Shown here: positions 1 through 10,000 of the stretch, piece by piece
How positions within the stretch are numbered: the first letter of the stretch is position 1
Layout of the letters: each line of letters starts with the position of its first letter
Source: Pseudochelatococcus lubricantis
Lineage (GTDB): Bacteria > Pseudomonadota > Alphaproteobacteria > Rhizobiales > Beijerinckiaceae
Reading direction: 5' to 3'
Assembly: GCF_042432495.1 (NCBI RefSeq)
Contig: NZ_JBHLXC010000012.1
Span: forward strand, 62,001 to 126,000
DNA length: 64,000 nucleotides
Made by a program: the position numbers and the translations under genes
The notes under the pieces: generated by a model
Seen by the model: the letters and a program-made list of their open reading frames with translations, nothing else
Database searches by the model: none
Told to the model about the DNA's origin: nothing

Positions 1-804
1 TGTCGGATAGCGGAAGAGGTCGATATCGAGAATCGGATCCGGCCGGCGTCGGGCATGCCGGACGTACAGCGCCAGGCAAACGAGCCCGGCGGATGCGGGC
101 AGGAGTTGCCGCGCACTGATTTCACGCGCCAGGGAATCGAGGCTGAAGATGACCGCGCCGACACCGACCCCCAACAGCACGAACCCGACGAAGTCGAAAG
201 ACGTCCGCGCCTCCGGCGGAATCGGTCCGATCAGCAGGAGCGTCAGGATGATCGCCAGCACGCCGAAGGGCAGATTGATCCAGAAAATCCAGTGCCATGA
301 GCTGATATGCGTGATGAAGCCGCCGAACAGCGGGCCGATGACCGGCCCGGCCACCGCCGGCATGCTCATCAGCACCATCGCGGAGACGAGGTCCGAACGC
401 GGCACGGAGCGGACGAGGATGAGGCGCGCGGTTGGCAGCATCATCGCCGCGCCCGCCCCCTGTATGAAGCGCGCCAGAACGAGCATCGTCAGGCTGACAG
501 ACGCCGCGCAGGCGAGCGACGCGAGCGTGAACACGGCAATCGCGGCGCAGAAAACCCGCCGCGCGCCAAAACGGTCCGCTACCCAGCCGCTCAGGGGCAG
601 GAAAACGCTGAGCGACAGCAGATACGTCGTGATGGCCGAATGCAGGCTCAGCGCAGGGACGCCCAGATCCTGCGCCATGGAGGGCAAGGCCGTCGCTATC
701 GCCGTGGAATCGATCTGCTGCATGATGAGCGACGAGGCAACGATCAGCGGAACAGCCTTATGTAACTGCAAATCCTGACTTTTTACGTTGCCCACCGATC
801 TCAC
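1..804 (-). CDS. MFS multidrug exporter, DHA2 (EmrB/QacA) type, partial
   Basis: Reading the minus strand from about 804 towards 1 gives an open frame that runs off the left edge, so only the N-terminal part is present. The translation passes through a membrane segment with MQQIDSTAIATALPSMA, then a YLLSLSVFLPLSGWVADRFG stretch. This is the helix 1 / loop 2-3 signature of 14-TM drug:H+ antiporters (D in helix 1 and the G-x-x-x-D-R-x-G loop). There is no good ATG; GTG codons at 804 or 795 are the likely starts. Substrate cannot be told from this part. The neighbouring genes are unrelated. Confidence 0.8.
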   Translation of the reverse strand, partial: MRSVGNVKSQDLQLHKAVPLIVASSLIMQQIDSTAIATALPSMAQDLGVPALSLHSAITTYLLSLSVFLPLSGWVADRFGARRVFCAAIAVFTLASLACAASVSLTMLVLARFIQGAGAAMMLPTARLILVRSVPRSDLVSAMVLMSMPAVAGPVIGPLFGGFITHISSWHWIFWINLPFGVLAIILTLLLIGPIPPEARTSFDFVGFVLLGVGVGAVIFSLDSLAREISARQLLPASAGLVCLALYVRHARRRPDPILDIDLFRYPT

Positions 805-986
805 CCGGCCTGCCTGCGACAAACGGTCCACCGGGATAGTTAGTCGATTTTCCTCTCCCGCGCCAGCGTGCACGGCGGGCAGGCTCAGGCGGTTCCGGTC
901 GCGCCACTGTCTGCGCACCCCATAACAGTTTGCATTCAAGTCGATCCATCGAGTTGAACGCAAACTGCCATAAAACGAGAAAAACT

Positions 987-2243
987 CTAAGTCACCAGCC
1001 CCTGGACCGGGCGCAAGTCCGCCGTGCCGGGGAATACCTTTTCCGCCAGTACCGGCCCGGACAGGCCGAACAGATCGGCGACCACGCCCTTGGCAACTGC
1101 CCTGATGTCGGTCGTCGGTTTCAGGTCGCGCTTTTCGTAGAGTTGCTCCGGCCTCAGGCCCGGCCAGTCGGCGAGCATCCTGCCGCCCCGCACGGCTCCG
1201 CCCACGAGGAAGGCGACCGTGCCCGTGCCATGATCCGTGCCGACCGTGCCGTTGACCTGCGCGGTGCGGCCGAACTCCGTCGCCACCATCACCACGCTGT
1301 CCTTCCACACCGGCGCCAGTCCCCGTTCCAGAACCGCGAGCGCGCCGTCGAGGCCGCCGAGCAGGTTGGCGAGCCGCCCCTTCGCGCCGCCTTCGTTGGC
1401 ATGTGTATCCCAGCCCTCGAAAGCCAGCGCCGCGATGCGCGGCCCGTCGTCTGCGCCGACCAGTCCGGCAGCGCCTTCGGCGATGCGCCGCATCCCGTCC
1501 GCCGTGTCCGGACCGCCGCCGCCCTTCTTGTCGCCCTGCATGCCGCGCCGGCTCGCGATGCGCTCCGTTTCGAGCGCTTCTGCGAGCACCCGCGCAAGCG
1601 CCGGATCGCGCTGGCCGTAGAGGTCTCCGAGGCGCGCAAGCAGGTCGTCTCCCGCCCGCGCCATGCGCGGCGGCGCCCATCCCAGCACCGGCGCGGCGCC
1701 GCGCACGACGAGCGGCGGCACCACGCCGACGCCCAGCACGCCGGCGCGGGACACGGCATCGCCCGCCGGCAGGCTGGCGATCATGCGGTTCAGCCAGCCG
1801 CTTTCCGTCCGCCCCGGGCCGTTCTGCCCGCTTTCGAGCACATCCTGCCCGTCGAAATGCGAGCGCTCGCGATAGCCGGTCGCGGCCGCGTGGACGATCA
1901 GCGCGTCGCCGGCGGCATAAAGCCTCGCCAGATTCGGCATGGCGGGATGCAGATAGAAGAAGCCGTCGAGCGGGAGCGCCGCCTCGGCGCCGTCCTTGGC
2001 GAGGGCGATGCCTTCCCGCAGCCCGGCGTAAGCGGGATCGCCGATCGGCGGCACGGCGGAGAGCCCGTCGAGCGCGCCACGCAGGATCACCAGCAGGAAG
2101 CGTGCATCGCGGCTGCCGGCCGAGGCATAGGCGAATTTCGGCATGAAGGACCAGGCGAAGAGCGCTCCGGCCGCGCCCAGCACGGCGCGGCGCGAGGGCG
2201 TCATCCGTTCGCAATCGTCATCGCGATCATCATGATGGGCCAT
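987..2243 (-). CDS. DUF1501 family exported protein
   Basis: 418 residues. The N-terminus has a twin-arginine signal (RR at 18-19, hydrophobic run to about 38, AYA cleavage-like site near 40), so the protein is probably exported folded through Tat. The body matches the DUF1501 (COG4102) type: a VILRGALDGLSAVPP start and a late DHGTGTVAFLVGG stretch resembling the alkaline-phosphatase-like core. It starts 4 nt after the DUF1800 stop, so the two are translated as a pair. Such pairs are widespread, and the biochemical function is not established. ATG with GGAG upstream. Confidence 0.85.
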   Translation of the reverse strand: MAHHDDRDDDCERMTPSRRAVLGAAGALFAWSFMPKFAYASAGSRDARFLLVILRGALDGLSAVPPIGDPAYAGLREGIALAKDGAEAALPLDGFFYLHPAMPNLARLYAAGDALIVHAAATGYRERSHFDGQDVLESGQNGPGRTESGWLNRMIASLPAGDAVSRAGVLGVGVVPPLVVRGAAPVLGWAPPRMARAGDDLLARLGDLYGQRDPALARVLAEALETERIASRRGMQGDKKGGGGPDTADGMRRIAEGAAGLVGADDGPRIAALAFEGWDTHANEGGAKGRLANLLGGLDGALAVLERGLAPVWKDSVVMVATEFGRTAQVNGTVGTDHGTGTVAFLVGGAVRGGRMLADWPGLRPEQLYEKRDLKPTTDIRAVAKGVVADLFGLSGPVLAEKVFPGTADLRPVQGLVT

Positions 2244-2247
2244 CGGT

Positions 2248-3678
2248 TCATCTCCGTTGGAATTCAGGCGACATCAGCAGCAGCGCCAGCGCCTGCGGTT
2301 TGCTTTCGGCGCGCGCGACAGCCTGCCGCGTTTCGGGCGTCAGCAGCGGCCCCAGTATTTCCTCGCTCAACTGCCGCGGATCGGCGATGCCGCCCGCCGC
2401 CTGCTGCCCCAGCCTTGCCGCCACGTCGATGCGCGTCTTCAGTCCCTGTGGCGACGCCCACGCGGCGTTGGTGTCGGGATAGCCGTTCGGCCCCGGGGGC
2501 TGCCAGACGGGCTGGCCCATCACGCCGAGCGTGCCGAGGACCTGACCGGCGTCGGGCTCGCGCCCGAGAGCGCGGAAAGCGGCGATCAGAAACTCCTGCG
2601 GCGAGCGGATCTTGGCCGGTTCCGCACTCCACACCGCATCGCTCTCCACCAGCGCACGCGAAACCACGGCGAGATCGCCCTCGCTGCGCCGGAACGCCGC
2701 CGCGATGTCGTCGACGAGTGCGGCGGGCGGCTCGTCCGCGACGAAGTGCCGGACGAGCTTGGTCGCCACGAACCGCGCCGTTGCCGGATGCCGCGCGAGA
2801 TCGGCGAGCGCCGCCACCCCCTGGGCCTTGTCGGGCTGGTCGTAAAGCTTGCCGAGCAGTTGTTGCGCGCCGGGCTCGTGTATCCGCGGATTGAAGGCGA
2901 AGACGCCGGGCGTGCCCAGCGCACCATTTCTGGGCGCCACCATCCAGCCCGTGATGATCCGCGCCAGGCTGGTGACATCGGCCTGCGTATAGCCGCCGCC
3001 GACGCCTAGAGTGTGCAGTTCGAGAATCTCGCGCCCGAGGTTCTCGTTGAGCCCTCGCCCGCGCCGGTTGCCGGCCGGTGAGTTGGGGCCGGTCGACAGC
3101 TGGTTGTCGAGGTATTCGAGCATCGCCGGGTGGCTTTCGGCGGCGAGCAGCATATCCGCGAAATGGCCGAAGATATGCGGCCTGATCGCCTCGCGCTCGA
3201 AAGCGCCGGCCATGATCCGCGTCGTGGTGTTCTTGTTGACGGCGACGCAGAAATGGTTGGACCAGAACTGCACCAGCCGCTCGCCAAAGCCGGCGGGCGC
3301 TTCGAGCGCGAGTCGGGTGCGCGCCATCACCTCGTCGCGATAGATACGCGCGGGCAGCGGCGGCTCGGCGGGCGGTCTGGGCGCCGCCGCGCCGCCGTCC
3401 GCTCCGGCGCCGGGCGCCGCCGGCACGTTGGCCTGTGCCACACGCGGCGCCTCGCGGGCTTTCTTTTCCGCATCCGCGAAGGCATAAAACGCCGTGCTGA
3501 TGTCCGCCGTACCGACATAGGCGATGCCCGCCGGGCGGGCTATGGAATCGGCACGGATTTCGTTCAGGATCAGGTCTCGGGCGCCGTCGAGCAAGGCTTC
3601 CGCCTGCCCGATTTTCACGCCGAGGCCAAAACGTTGCAGCCCAACGGCATTCGCGTGCCGTTGCGATCGACTCGCCAT
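2248..3678 (-). CDS. DUF1800 family protein
   Basis: 476 residues with typical DUF1800 (COG5267) landmarks: the FWSNHFCVAVNK segment, NENLGREILELHTLG and the late GPNGYPDTNAAWASP. No cleavable signal peptide is obvious. It is upstream of, and almost touches, the DUF1501 gene, which is the usual arrangement, so the two products probably act together. Role unknown. The ATG at 3678 is preceded by GGAG. A low-complexity Ala/Pro stretch lies around residues 80-110. Confidence 0.85.
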   Translation of the reverse strand: MASRSQRHANAVGLQRFGLGVKIGQAEALLDGARDLILNEIRADSIARPAGIAYVGTADISTAFYAFADAEKKAREAPRVAQANVPAAPGAGADGGAAAPRPPAEPPLPARIYRDEVMARTRLALEAPAGFGERLVQFWSNHFCVAVNKNTTTRIMAGAFEREAIRPHIFGHFADMLLAAESHPAMLEYLDNQLSTGPNSPAGNRRGRGLNENLGREILELHTLGVGGGYTQADVTSLARIITGWMVAPRNGALGTPGVFAFNPRIHEPGAQQLLGKLYDQPDKAQGVAALADLARHPATARFVATKLVRHFVADEPPAALVDDIAAAFRRSEGDLAVVSRALVESDAVWSAEPAKIRSPQEFLIAAFRALGREPDAGQVLGTLGVMGQPVWQPPGPNGYPDTNAAWASPQGLKTRIDVAARLGQQAAGGIADPRQLSEEILGPLLTPETRQAVARAESKPQALALLLMSPEFQRR

Positions 3679-3776
3679 GCGTCATCTCCAGCGATATCGA
3701 CAGGGCCTACAGTAAAACGGAAAAGTATGGCCAAAAGCGGACGGCCGCCGATCGCTGGTTCCGGCATGCGCGCGCT

Positions 3777-3860
3777 GGAGCGCGTTTCGACCAGAATTCG
3801 CTCGAAATAAGGAAGCGAGAATCTATCCTGTTTCAACGTAAACAGGACAGATTCTAGAGA
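3777..3860. repeat. Palindromic intergenic repeat, copy A
   Basis: Contains a hairpin at 3819-3854: arms GAATCTATCCTGTTT and AAACAGGACAGATTC (14 of 15 pairs) around the loop CAACGT. The flanking GGAGCGCGTTTCGA...CTCGAAATAAGG is shared, in reverse complement, with copies at about 24543-24648 and 57333-57434. It lies between the end of tctA and the start of the DUF1800 gene. Confidence 0.8.
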
Positions 3861-3884
3861 AAAGGCCGGGGAACGCCCCCGGCC
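3860..3884 (-). terminator. Rho-independent terminator of the tct operon
   Basis: On the minus strand the stem GGCCGGGG / CCCCGGCC (3884-3864) is followed by TTTTCTCT, 6 nt after the tctA stop. Perfect 8-bp GC stem with a 5-nt loop. Confidence 0.75.
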
Positions 3885-3890
3885 CGTCCG

Positions 3891-5375
3891 TCAAGCGTTG
3901 GCCCGCAGGCGTTTGATCAGGATCGGCACGAAGAACACCAGCACCGCGATGCAGAGCAATGTTGCGGACAGCGGCGTGGAAACCAGCACGACCGGGTTGC
4001 CCTGCCCCGCCGCCAGCGCCGTGCGCAACTGCACCTCGGCCATGGGCCCCAGGATCAGCCCGATCAGCACGGGCGCTATGGGAAAATCGTAGACGCGCAT
4101 GACATAGCCCATCAACCCGACGATCACCATGCACACGAGATCGATCACCGATCCCGACACACCCCAGATGCCGATGGTGGCGAACACGAGAATGCCGGCG
4201 TAAAGCTGCGGCCGGGGAATGGCGAGCAGCTTCACCCAGATGCCGACAAGCGGCAGGTTCAGCACCAGCAGCATGACGTTGCCGACGTAGAGCGACGCGA
4301 TCAGGCCCCAGACGAGTTCCGGATTGGACGTGAACAGGAACGGCCCCGGCTGCAGGCCATAGTTCTGGAAGGCCGCCAGCAGCACGGCCGCGGTAGCCGA
4401 CGTGGGCAGGCCCAGCGTCAGCAGCGGAATCAGGATTCCGGCTGCCGCTGCGTTGTTCGCGGCCTCGGGCCCGGCGACACCCTCGATGGCGCCGCGGCCG
4501 AACTCCTTGTGGCGCGCCAGTTTCCGTTCCAGCGTGTAGGACAGCATGGTCGGGATCTCGGAACCGCTGCCCGGCAACGCCCCCATGGGAAAGCCGATCA
4601 AAGTACCGCGCAGCCAGGGCTTCCACGATCTCTTCCAGTCCTCCTTCGTCATCCATATCTGCCCTTTGATGGGCAGGGTGCTTTCCGACGTGCCGCGATA
4701 GCGGCTGGAGACGTACAGAATTTCGCCAACGGCAAACAGCGAGACGAGCACCACGGTGAGTTCGATGCCGTTGAGCAGCTCCTCCACGCCGAACGTCAGG
4801 CGCGGCTGGCCGCTCATGGCATCGATCCCCACGAGCCCCAGCGCCAGCCCGATGAACAGCGAGATGAAGCCGCGCACTCGCGAGGCCCCCATCACCACCG
4901 CGACCGAGGTGAACGCCAGAACGGTGAGGGCGAAATAGTCGGAAGGGCGGAAGTAGAACGCAAGCTCCGCCACCGCCGGCGCGGCGAAGGTCAGCACGAT
5001 GGTGGCGATCGTGCCCGCCACGAACGAACCGATGGCAGCGGTAGCGAGCGCGGCAGCGCCACGGCCCGCCCGCGCCATCTTGTTCCCTTCGAGCGCCGTC
5101 ATCATGGAGCCGGCCTCGCCGGGCGTATTGATGAGGATCGACGTGGTCGAACCGCCATACATGGCGCCGTAAAGCACGCCGGCGAACATGATGAACGCCG
5201 ATGTCGGCGCCAGCGAGATCGTGACGGGCAGCAGCAGGGCGATGGTGAGCGCCGGCCCGATCCCCGGCAGGATTCCGATTGCGGTGCCGAGGGCGGAGCC
5301 GAACAGCGCCCACAGCAGGTTGGCGGGTTGCAGGGCGACCCCGAACCCGCTCAGCAACAGAGAGAACGTGTCCAT
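3891..5375 (-). CDS. tctA: Tripartite tricarboxylate transporter large permease
   Basis: 494 residues, strongly hydrophobic throughout, about 12 membrane segments. It has the family signature GTAIGILPGIGPALTIALLLPVT near residues 32-55 and the internal repeat-like LPTSATAAVLLAAFQNYG. TctA is the large membrane subunit that couples solute uptake to an ion gradient, fed by a periplasmic TctC/Bug receptor. It immediately follows tctB with no gap. The substrate is likely a carboxylate but is not determined by sequence. Length is normal for the family. Confidence 0.92.
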   Translation of the reverse strand: MDTFSLLLSGFGVALQPANLLWALFGSALGTAIGILPGIGPALTIALLLPVTISLAPTSAFIMFAGVLYGAMYGGSTTSILINTPGEAGSMMTALEGNKMARAGRGAAALATAAIGSFVAGTIATIVLTFAAPAVAELAFYFRPSDYFALTVLAFTSVAVVMGASRVRGFISLFIGLALGLVGIDAMSGQPRLTFGVEELLNGIELTVVLVSLFAVGEILYVSSRYRGTSESTLPIKGQIWMTKEDWKRSWKPWLRGTLIGFPMGALPGSGSEIPTMLSYTLERKLARHKEFGRGAIEGVAGPEAANNAAAAGILIPLLTLGLPTSATAAVLLAAFQNYGLQPGPFLFTSNPELVWGLIASLYVGNVMLLVLNLPLVGIWVKLLAIPRPQLYAGILVFATIGIWGVSGSVIDLVCMVIVGLMGYVMRVYDFPIAPVLIGLILGPMAEVQLRTALAAGQGNPVVLVSTPLSATLLCIAVLVFFVPILIKRLRANA

Positions 5376-5903
5376 TCAGATCCCCGCGACGGGCAGGAAA
5401 TCGCCCAGTTGCAGCCCCAGCCGGCTGAAGAGGAGCCACGCCAGCGTGCCGAGCACGGCCCCCGACACGAGATCGAGCCCGATCCGGCGCGAGCCGAAGG
5501 AGCGCGCCACCAGAGCGAACGACAGCATCGCCGTCAGCGGCAGGCCGAGCGTTTCGATGGTGAGCGCCGGCACGCATGCGGCGGCCAGCGCGGTTACGAA
5601 CGCGGCCGGATCGGCCTTCTCCGACCCGGAAGCGTCCTCCGCATCCTGGGCCTCGAAAGTTTCGCCGCGCGCGATCTGCACCGTGAGCAGCAGTCCTAGT
5701 ATCACGAGCGCCGCGCCGACGGCGGTGACGAACAGCCCAGGCCCGATGCCCGCGTGACGGGCGCCTTGCGGAAGCTGATATCCGCCGTAAAGGCACACGA
5801 GGCCAAGTGCGATGACGGCGGCACCAAGCCACCACGGGCGCGCGGAGGGTGTCTCCCGCGCCCGTGCCGCTTCTCCCTCGCGGGACAATTCTTCACTGGG
5901 CAA
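5376..5903 (-). CDS. tctB: Tripartite tricarboxylate transporter small permease
   Basis: 175 residues with four predicted membrane helices (about 25-45, 58-78, 98-130, 140-165) and a hydrophilic N-terminus, as usual for TctB. It overlaps the 3' end of tctC by 11 nt and abuts tctA, so the three are one translation-coupled unit. TctB is the small membrane subunit of the symporter. Confidence 0.88.
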   Translation of the reverse strand: MPSEELSREGEAARARETPSARPWWLGAAVIALGLVCLYGGYQLPQGARHAGIGPGLFVTAVGAALVILGLLLTVQIARGETFEAQDAEDASGSEKADPAAFVTALAAACVPALTIETLGLPLTAMLSFALVARSFGSRRIGLDLVSGAVLGTLAWLLFSRLGLQLGDFLPVAGI

Positions 5904-6846
5904 GGCCGGCTTCCTTCAGGATCTTGCCGATCCGCTCACTTTCGGCGGCAATGAAGGTGCCGAACTGCTGGCCCGGCAGGAAGAAAGCGTCCCACCCCTG
6001 CTTTTCGAGCACGCCCTTCCAGGCGGGAGTCTCGCTCAGCTTGGTGAAGCGGTCCACCCACGCGGCATAGTTGTCCTCCGGCATGCCCGGCGCGCCGAGA
6101 ATGCCGCGCCAGTTGGCGATCTCGACATCGAAGCCCGCTTCCTTGAAAGTGGGCACTTCCAGCCCCTTCACGCGCTCGGCGGAGGTGATGGCGAGGATGC
6201 GGACGCGCCCCTGCTCGGCGAACTGGGCGAATTCGGAGATGCCGGAGAAGCCCGCCGTCAGCGTGCCGTTGACGATGCCCGTGACCGTCTCGGCGCCGCT
6301 CGTCTGCGGAATGTAGTTCAGCTCGGCAACAGGCACGCCGGCGCTCTGCGCCAGCAACGCAAGCGCGATGTGGTCGACGCCGCCGGCGGAGCCGCCGCCG
6401 ACCGCCGTTCCGCCCGGGTTGCTCTTCAGTGCCGCCACCAGATCCTGAAGGGTCTTGTGGGGCGAGTTCTGGGCCACCGCGATGACGAGATATTCAGCCG
6501 TCAGGCGGGCAACGGGCCGGAACTTGGCAAGGTCGATCGGCGAGTTGTTCAGCACGATCGAGCCCACCGTGATCGCACCGAAAACGGCGAGGGCATCGGG
6601 TTTGCCGGCCTGCTGCCGCTGAAATTCCGCAAGGCCGATCGTGCCCCCGGCCCCACCCTTGTTGGTGAAGTTGACGCCGCCCTTGTAAAGACCGGCGGCA
6701 TTCAACGCCTGAAAGGCCTGCCGGCCGGTGGCGTCCCAGCCGCCGCCGGGGTTGGCCGGCAGCATGACATTCACCTGTGCCTGCGCGCTTGAAATGAAAG
6801 CGGCGGCCATAATCGCCAGCGGCAACAGAAACGACTTCAATCTCAT
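5893..6846 (-). CDS. tctC: TctC/Bug-family solute receptor
   Basis: 317 residues. The start chosen is the ATG at 6846, 6-7 nt after GGAGGAG. It gives a clean signal peptide, MRLKSFLLPLAIMAAAF ending in SAQAQ. A longer frame to 6924 would add a basic, unlikely leader. The mature protein begins VNVMLPANPGGGWDATGRQ, the classic Bug motif, with NKGGAGGTIGLAEF and GGGSAGGVDHIA farther on. It is the periplasmic binding protein that delivers a carboxylate to TctAB. First gene of the tctCBA operon. Confidence 0.92.
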   Translation of the reverse strand: MRLKSFLLPLAIMAAAFISSAQAQVNVMLPANPGGGWDATGRQAFQALNAAGLYKGGVNFTNKGGAGGTIGLAEFQRQQAGKPDALAVFGAITVGSIVLNNSPIDLAKFRPVARLTAEYLVIAVAQNSPHKTLQDLVAALKSNPGGTAVGGGSAGGVDHIALALLAQSAGVPVAELNYIPQTSGAETVTGIVNGTLTAGFSGISEFAQFAEQGRVRILAITSAERVKGLEVPTFKEAGFDVEIANWRGILGAPGMPEDNYAAWVDRFTKLSETPAWKGVLEKQGWDAFFLPGQQFGTFIAAESERIGKILKEAGLAQ

Positions 6847-7048
6847 GTCACGTCTCCTCCCGCGCCTCGCCCTGCGGATTTCCGGATATCGGTCCCGGTT
6901 CAACGACCGCAGCGTACGGCGCATGATGAATCTGCACGACGCTCACGTCGCAGACTCGATGGCAAATTACGTTCACGCCTATTGAGGAAAGTCAACGACG
7001 CAAGGCGCTGCTACATTGCAACGAATCCAGGTTCGTGGCCGCGCGGGC

Positions 7049-10000
7049 TTATCCGTACCAGCACAGGCCTTTCGGCAGTCGCGAAAACCCGACGGCCCGC
7101 AGGACGAGCGCAACGGGCGCGGCGGAGACGGGCTGATCGTCCACAGTCTCGATCGTGAAGCTCGCGGTTCTCGCACGCTTGAGCGTGGCCGCAAGAGCCG
7201 CGCCTGTGGCGACAAGCGTATCGGGCGTCGCCGGATCGCCGACATCGGCGTAGGTAAGGAGATGGCGCCCGCCCGGCGCGAGCCAGAGCACGAGGCGCCC
7301 GTCGCGGATGACGACGAGCCCGCCGGCACGCCGGGTGGGCCGCATGCCGGAGGCATGGGCCGGCCACGGCAGCGTCGCGCCGAAAGGGTTGGCCGGATCG
7401 GCGGCGGACAGCGCGACGGCGGGCGAAGCGGCAGGACACGCCTCGGCCAGTTCACGGAGCCGGTCGATGGTGGCGTGATCGGCGAACTGGGCCGCGCCGA
7501 GCCCCTCGACAAAACGCCCGCGCAACACCCGCCCGGCATCTTCCATGCTGCGGAACACGCGCTGCAGCGCGGGAAATCCGCCGGGAACCTCCTCTGAAAC
7601 CGCTGCGCCACGGGTGACGACGCCATACCGGTCGAGAAGCCCCTCGACGAGAGCGAGAGCGCGCGCCGTGTCGCTGATCGGCTCGCGATGCAGCAGCGAC
7701 CACCGGCCGGCCAGCGTGGGGTCGCTGAGGGTCGCGACGCCAGCCCCATCGACTGCCCCGGCGAGAATGGAGGTGTGGAATCCGCCGCGCCGGTGCACGG
7801 TGCGGGTTCTGCGGGAGCGGTGCGATGCGTGGAAGCCGGTGAGCGCGCGCATCGTAGACCAGGTATCGGTGGTGACGCAGCCGGCCCACACCAGCCCCCA
7901 TAATGCGCCGTGCAGATCGGAGGCCGTCATCTCTCCCGCGCCCCCTGCGCTGGCGAGGCGCGCCCGGGCCAGATCGGCGATCTGGCGGACGAAGTAGGCG
8001 CCGCCATCGGCGAGCACTGTGAGGATCGCCCGTTGCAGCGGCGTCAGGCGCGCCGCCGTATCGGGATCGGGGCCGGCCGGCAAGGTTTCGGCGGCCAGCT
8101 CGCGCAGGTGCAGGGCGACCAGCCCGTCCTCGTCGCCGAGCCGCCCGTGGCCGGACCAGAACACCTCTCCCGTGGCGATAAGTTCGTCGAGCATGCCGGG
8201 CGAATAGTCGCGCACGCGGGCGGGCAGGATGTGACGCTCCCACAGCGACGCGGGCAGCGGCAGGCCGGCGAGCTGCTCCGCGACACGGGCGACGCCGTCG
8301 CTGCCCTGCAAGGCCGCCACGGCCGGCATGCCGGCATCGGGCGCCGCATGGCCCGCGGCCTCGATGAACACGTTCTGCCGCTCCAGAAGCTGGCGGACGT
8401 AGGCGGACTGGCCCACCGGGCGCGTGGCCTCGCGGGCGGCCTGCAGGGAACGGATGCGCAGGCGGCGGAACACCTCCTCCCACACCCATTCATGCCGCGC
8501 CAGCGGACTTTGCTGCGTCCCGGCGCCGTCGCTCTGCCGCGCCGCGCCGAAGCTGCCGCGCAGCACCCGGCCCTGCTCCCGCAGCCGGTCCAGCGCCTCG
8601 TCGGCGACCGAGACGCCAAGCCCGAACCGGGCAGCCGCCTGCCCGGTGGTGAACGGTGTGTGCGTGCGCGCATATCGGGCGATCAGGTCGCGCAGCGGGT
8701 CTGCGACAGGTTCCAGAAACGCGGCGGGAATGCCGGCAGGCAGGCGCACCCCGAGCGCATCGCGCAGCCGCGCGGCGTCCTCGACCGCCGCCCATCGCTC
8801 TTCCGCGCCGATGCGCACGCGGATCGCCCGGCGCGCCGCTTCGAGCGCCGCCAGATGCTCCTCCCCCGCGCCTTCCGGCACCATACGGGCAACGACCTCG
8901 GCGGCGGACAGCGGCCCGAGTTCGCGCAGCAGATCGGCCACGCCCTCGACACCGGCCACGCGCCGCTCGGGGGCGATGCGCTGCAACTCGGCCTCGACCT
9001 GTTCGACGACGGTGGGGTCGAGAAGCTCACCCAGATCGACCTGCCCGAGCAGATCGCCGAGCAGCCCGCTGTCCAGAGACAGCAGGGACGCGCGCCGCTC
9101 GGCCAGCGGCGCGTCGCCTTCGTACATGAATTCGTCGACATAGCCGAACAGCAGGCTCGCCGCGAAGGGAGACGGCGTCTCGGTGGTGACCTCGACGAGA
9201 CGCACCGCCCCGGCGGCGAGGCGCCGCATCAGGGCGTCGAGGGCCGGCAGGTCGTAGACGTCCTGCAGGCATTCGCGCGCGGTTTCGACGAGAATCGGAA
9301 AATCGGGATGATCGCGCGCCACGTCGAGCAGTTGGCCCGCGCGGAGCCGCTGCTGCCACAGCGGCGAACGGCGGCCCGGATTGCGGCGCGGCAGCAGCAG
9401 GGCGCGCGCCGCGCATTCCCGGAACCGGGCCGCGAAGAGCGCCGAGGTGCCCACCGCGTCGGTGACGAGCCGCTGCATGCCATCCGCGTTGAACGTGAAC
9501 AGCTCCGCGCCGGGCACCCGGCCGTCGGTATCCGGCAAGCGGGCGATGATCCCGTCGTCGCCCGCCACCACGGACGCATCCACGCCGAACCGCTGACGGA
9601 CGCGGTCGGAAATCGCCAGCGCCCAAGGGGCATGCACACGCCGCCCGTAGGGCGAGTGCAGCAGCAGCCGCCAGTCGCCGACTTCGTCCCGGCAGCGTTC
9701 GACCACCAGCGTGCGGTCGGTGGGCAGCGCGCCGGTCGCATCGCGCTGCTCGCCGACGAGGCCGAGCAGATTCGCGATCGCATTGCCCTCCAGTCCGGCC
9801 CCATGCAGGCGCGCCTCGATCCGGGGGCTCGGCCCGGCGCCCTCGCTGGCGGCATCGGCGTCGATATCGCGCAGGAAGGCGCCGATCGTCTCGCCCAGTT
9901 CGGCGGGACGGCCCGGTCCGTCTCCGCGCCAGAACGGCAGCCGTGCCGACCGGCCGGGCGCCGGCGTGACCACGACCTGATCGTTGGTGATCTGCAGGAT

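Noticed and set aside
930..2894. Long open frame on the plus strand (654 codons) across the DUF1501/DUF1800 genes
   Set aside because: Arg/Ala/Pro-rich shadow of the real minus-strand genes, caused by high G+C; no recognisable domain.
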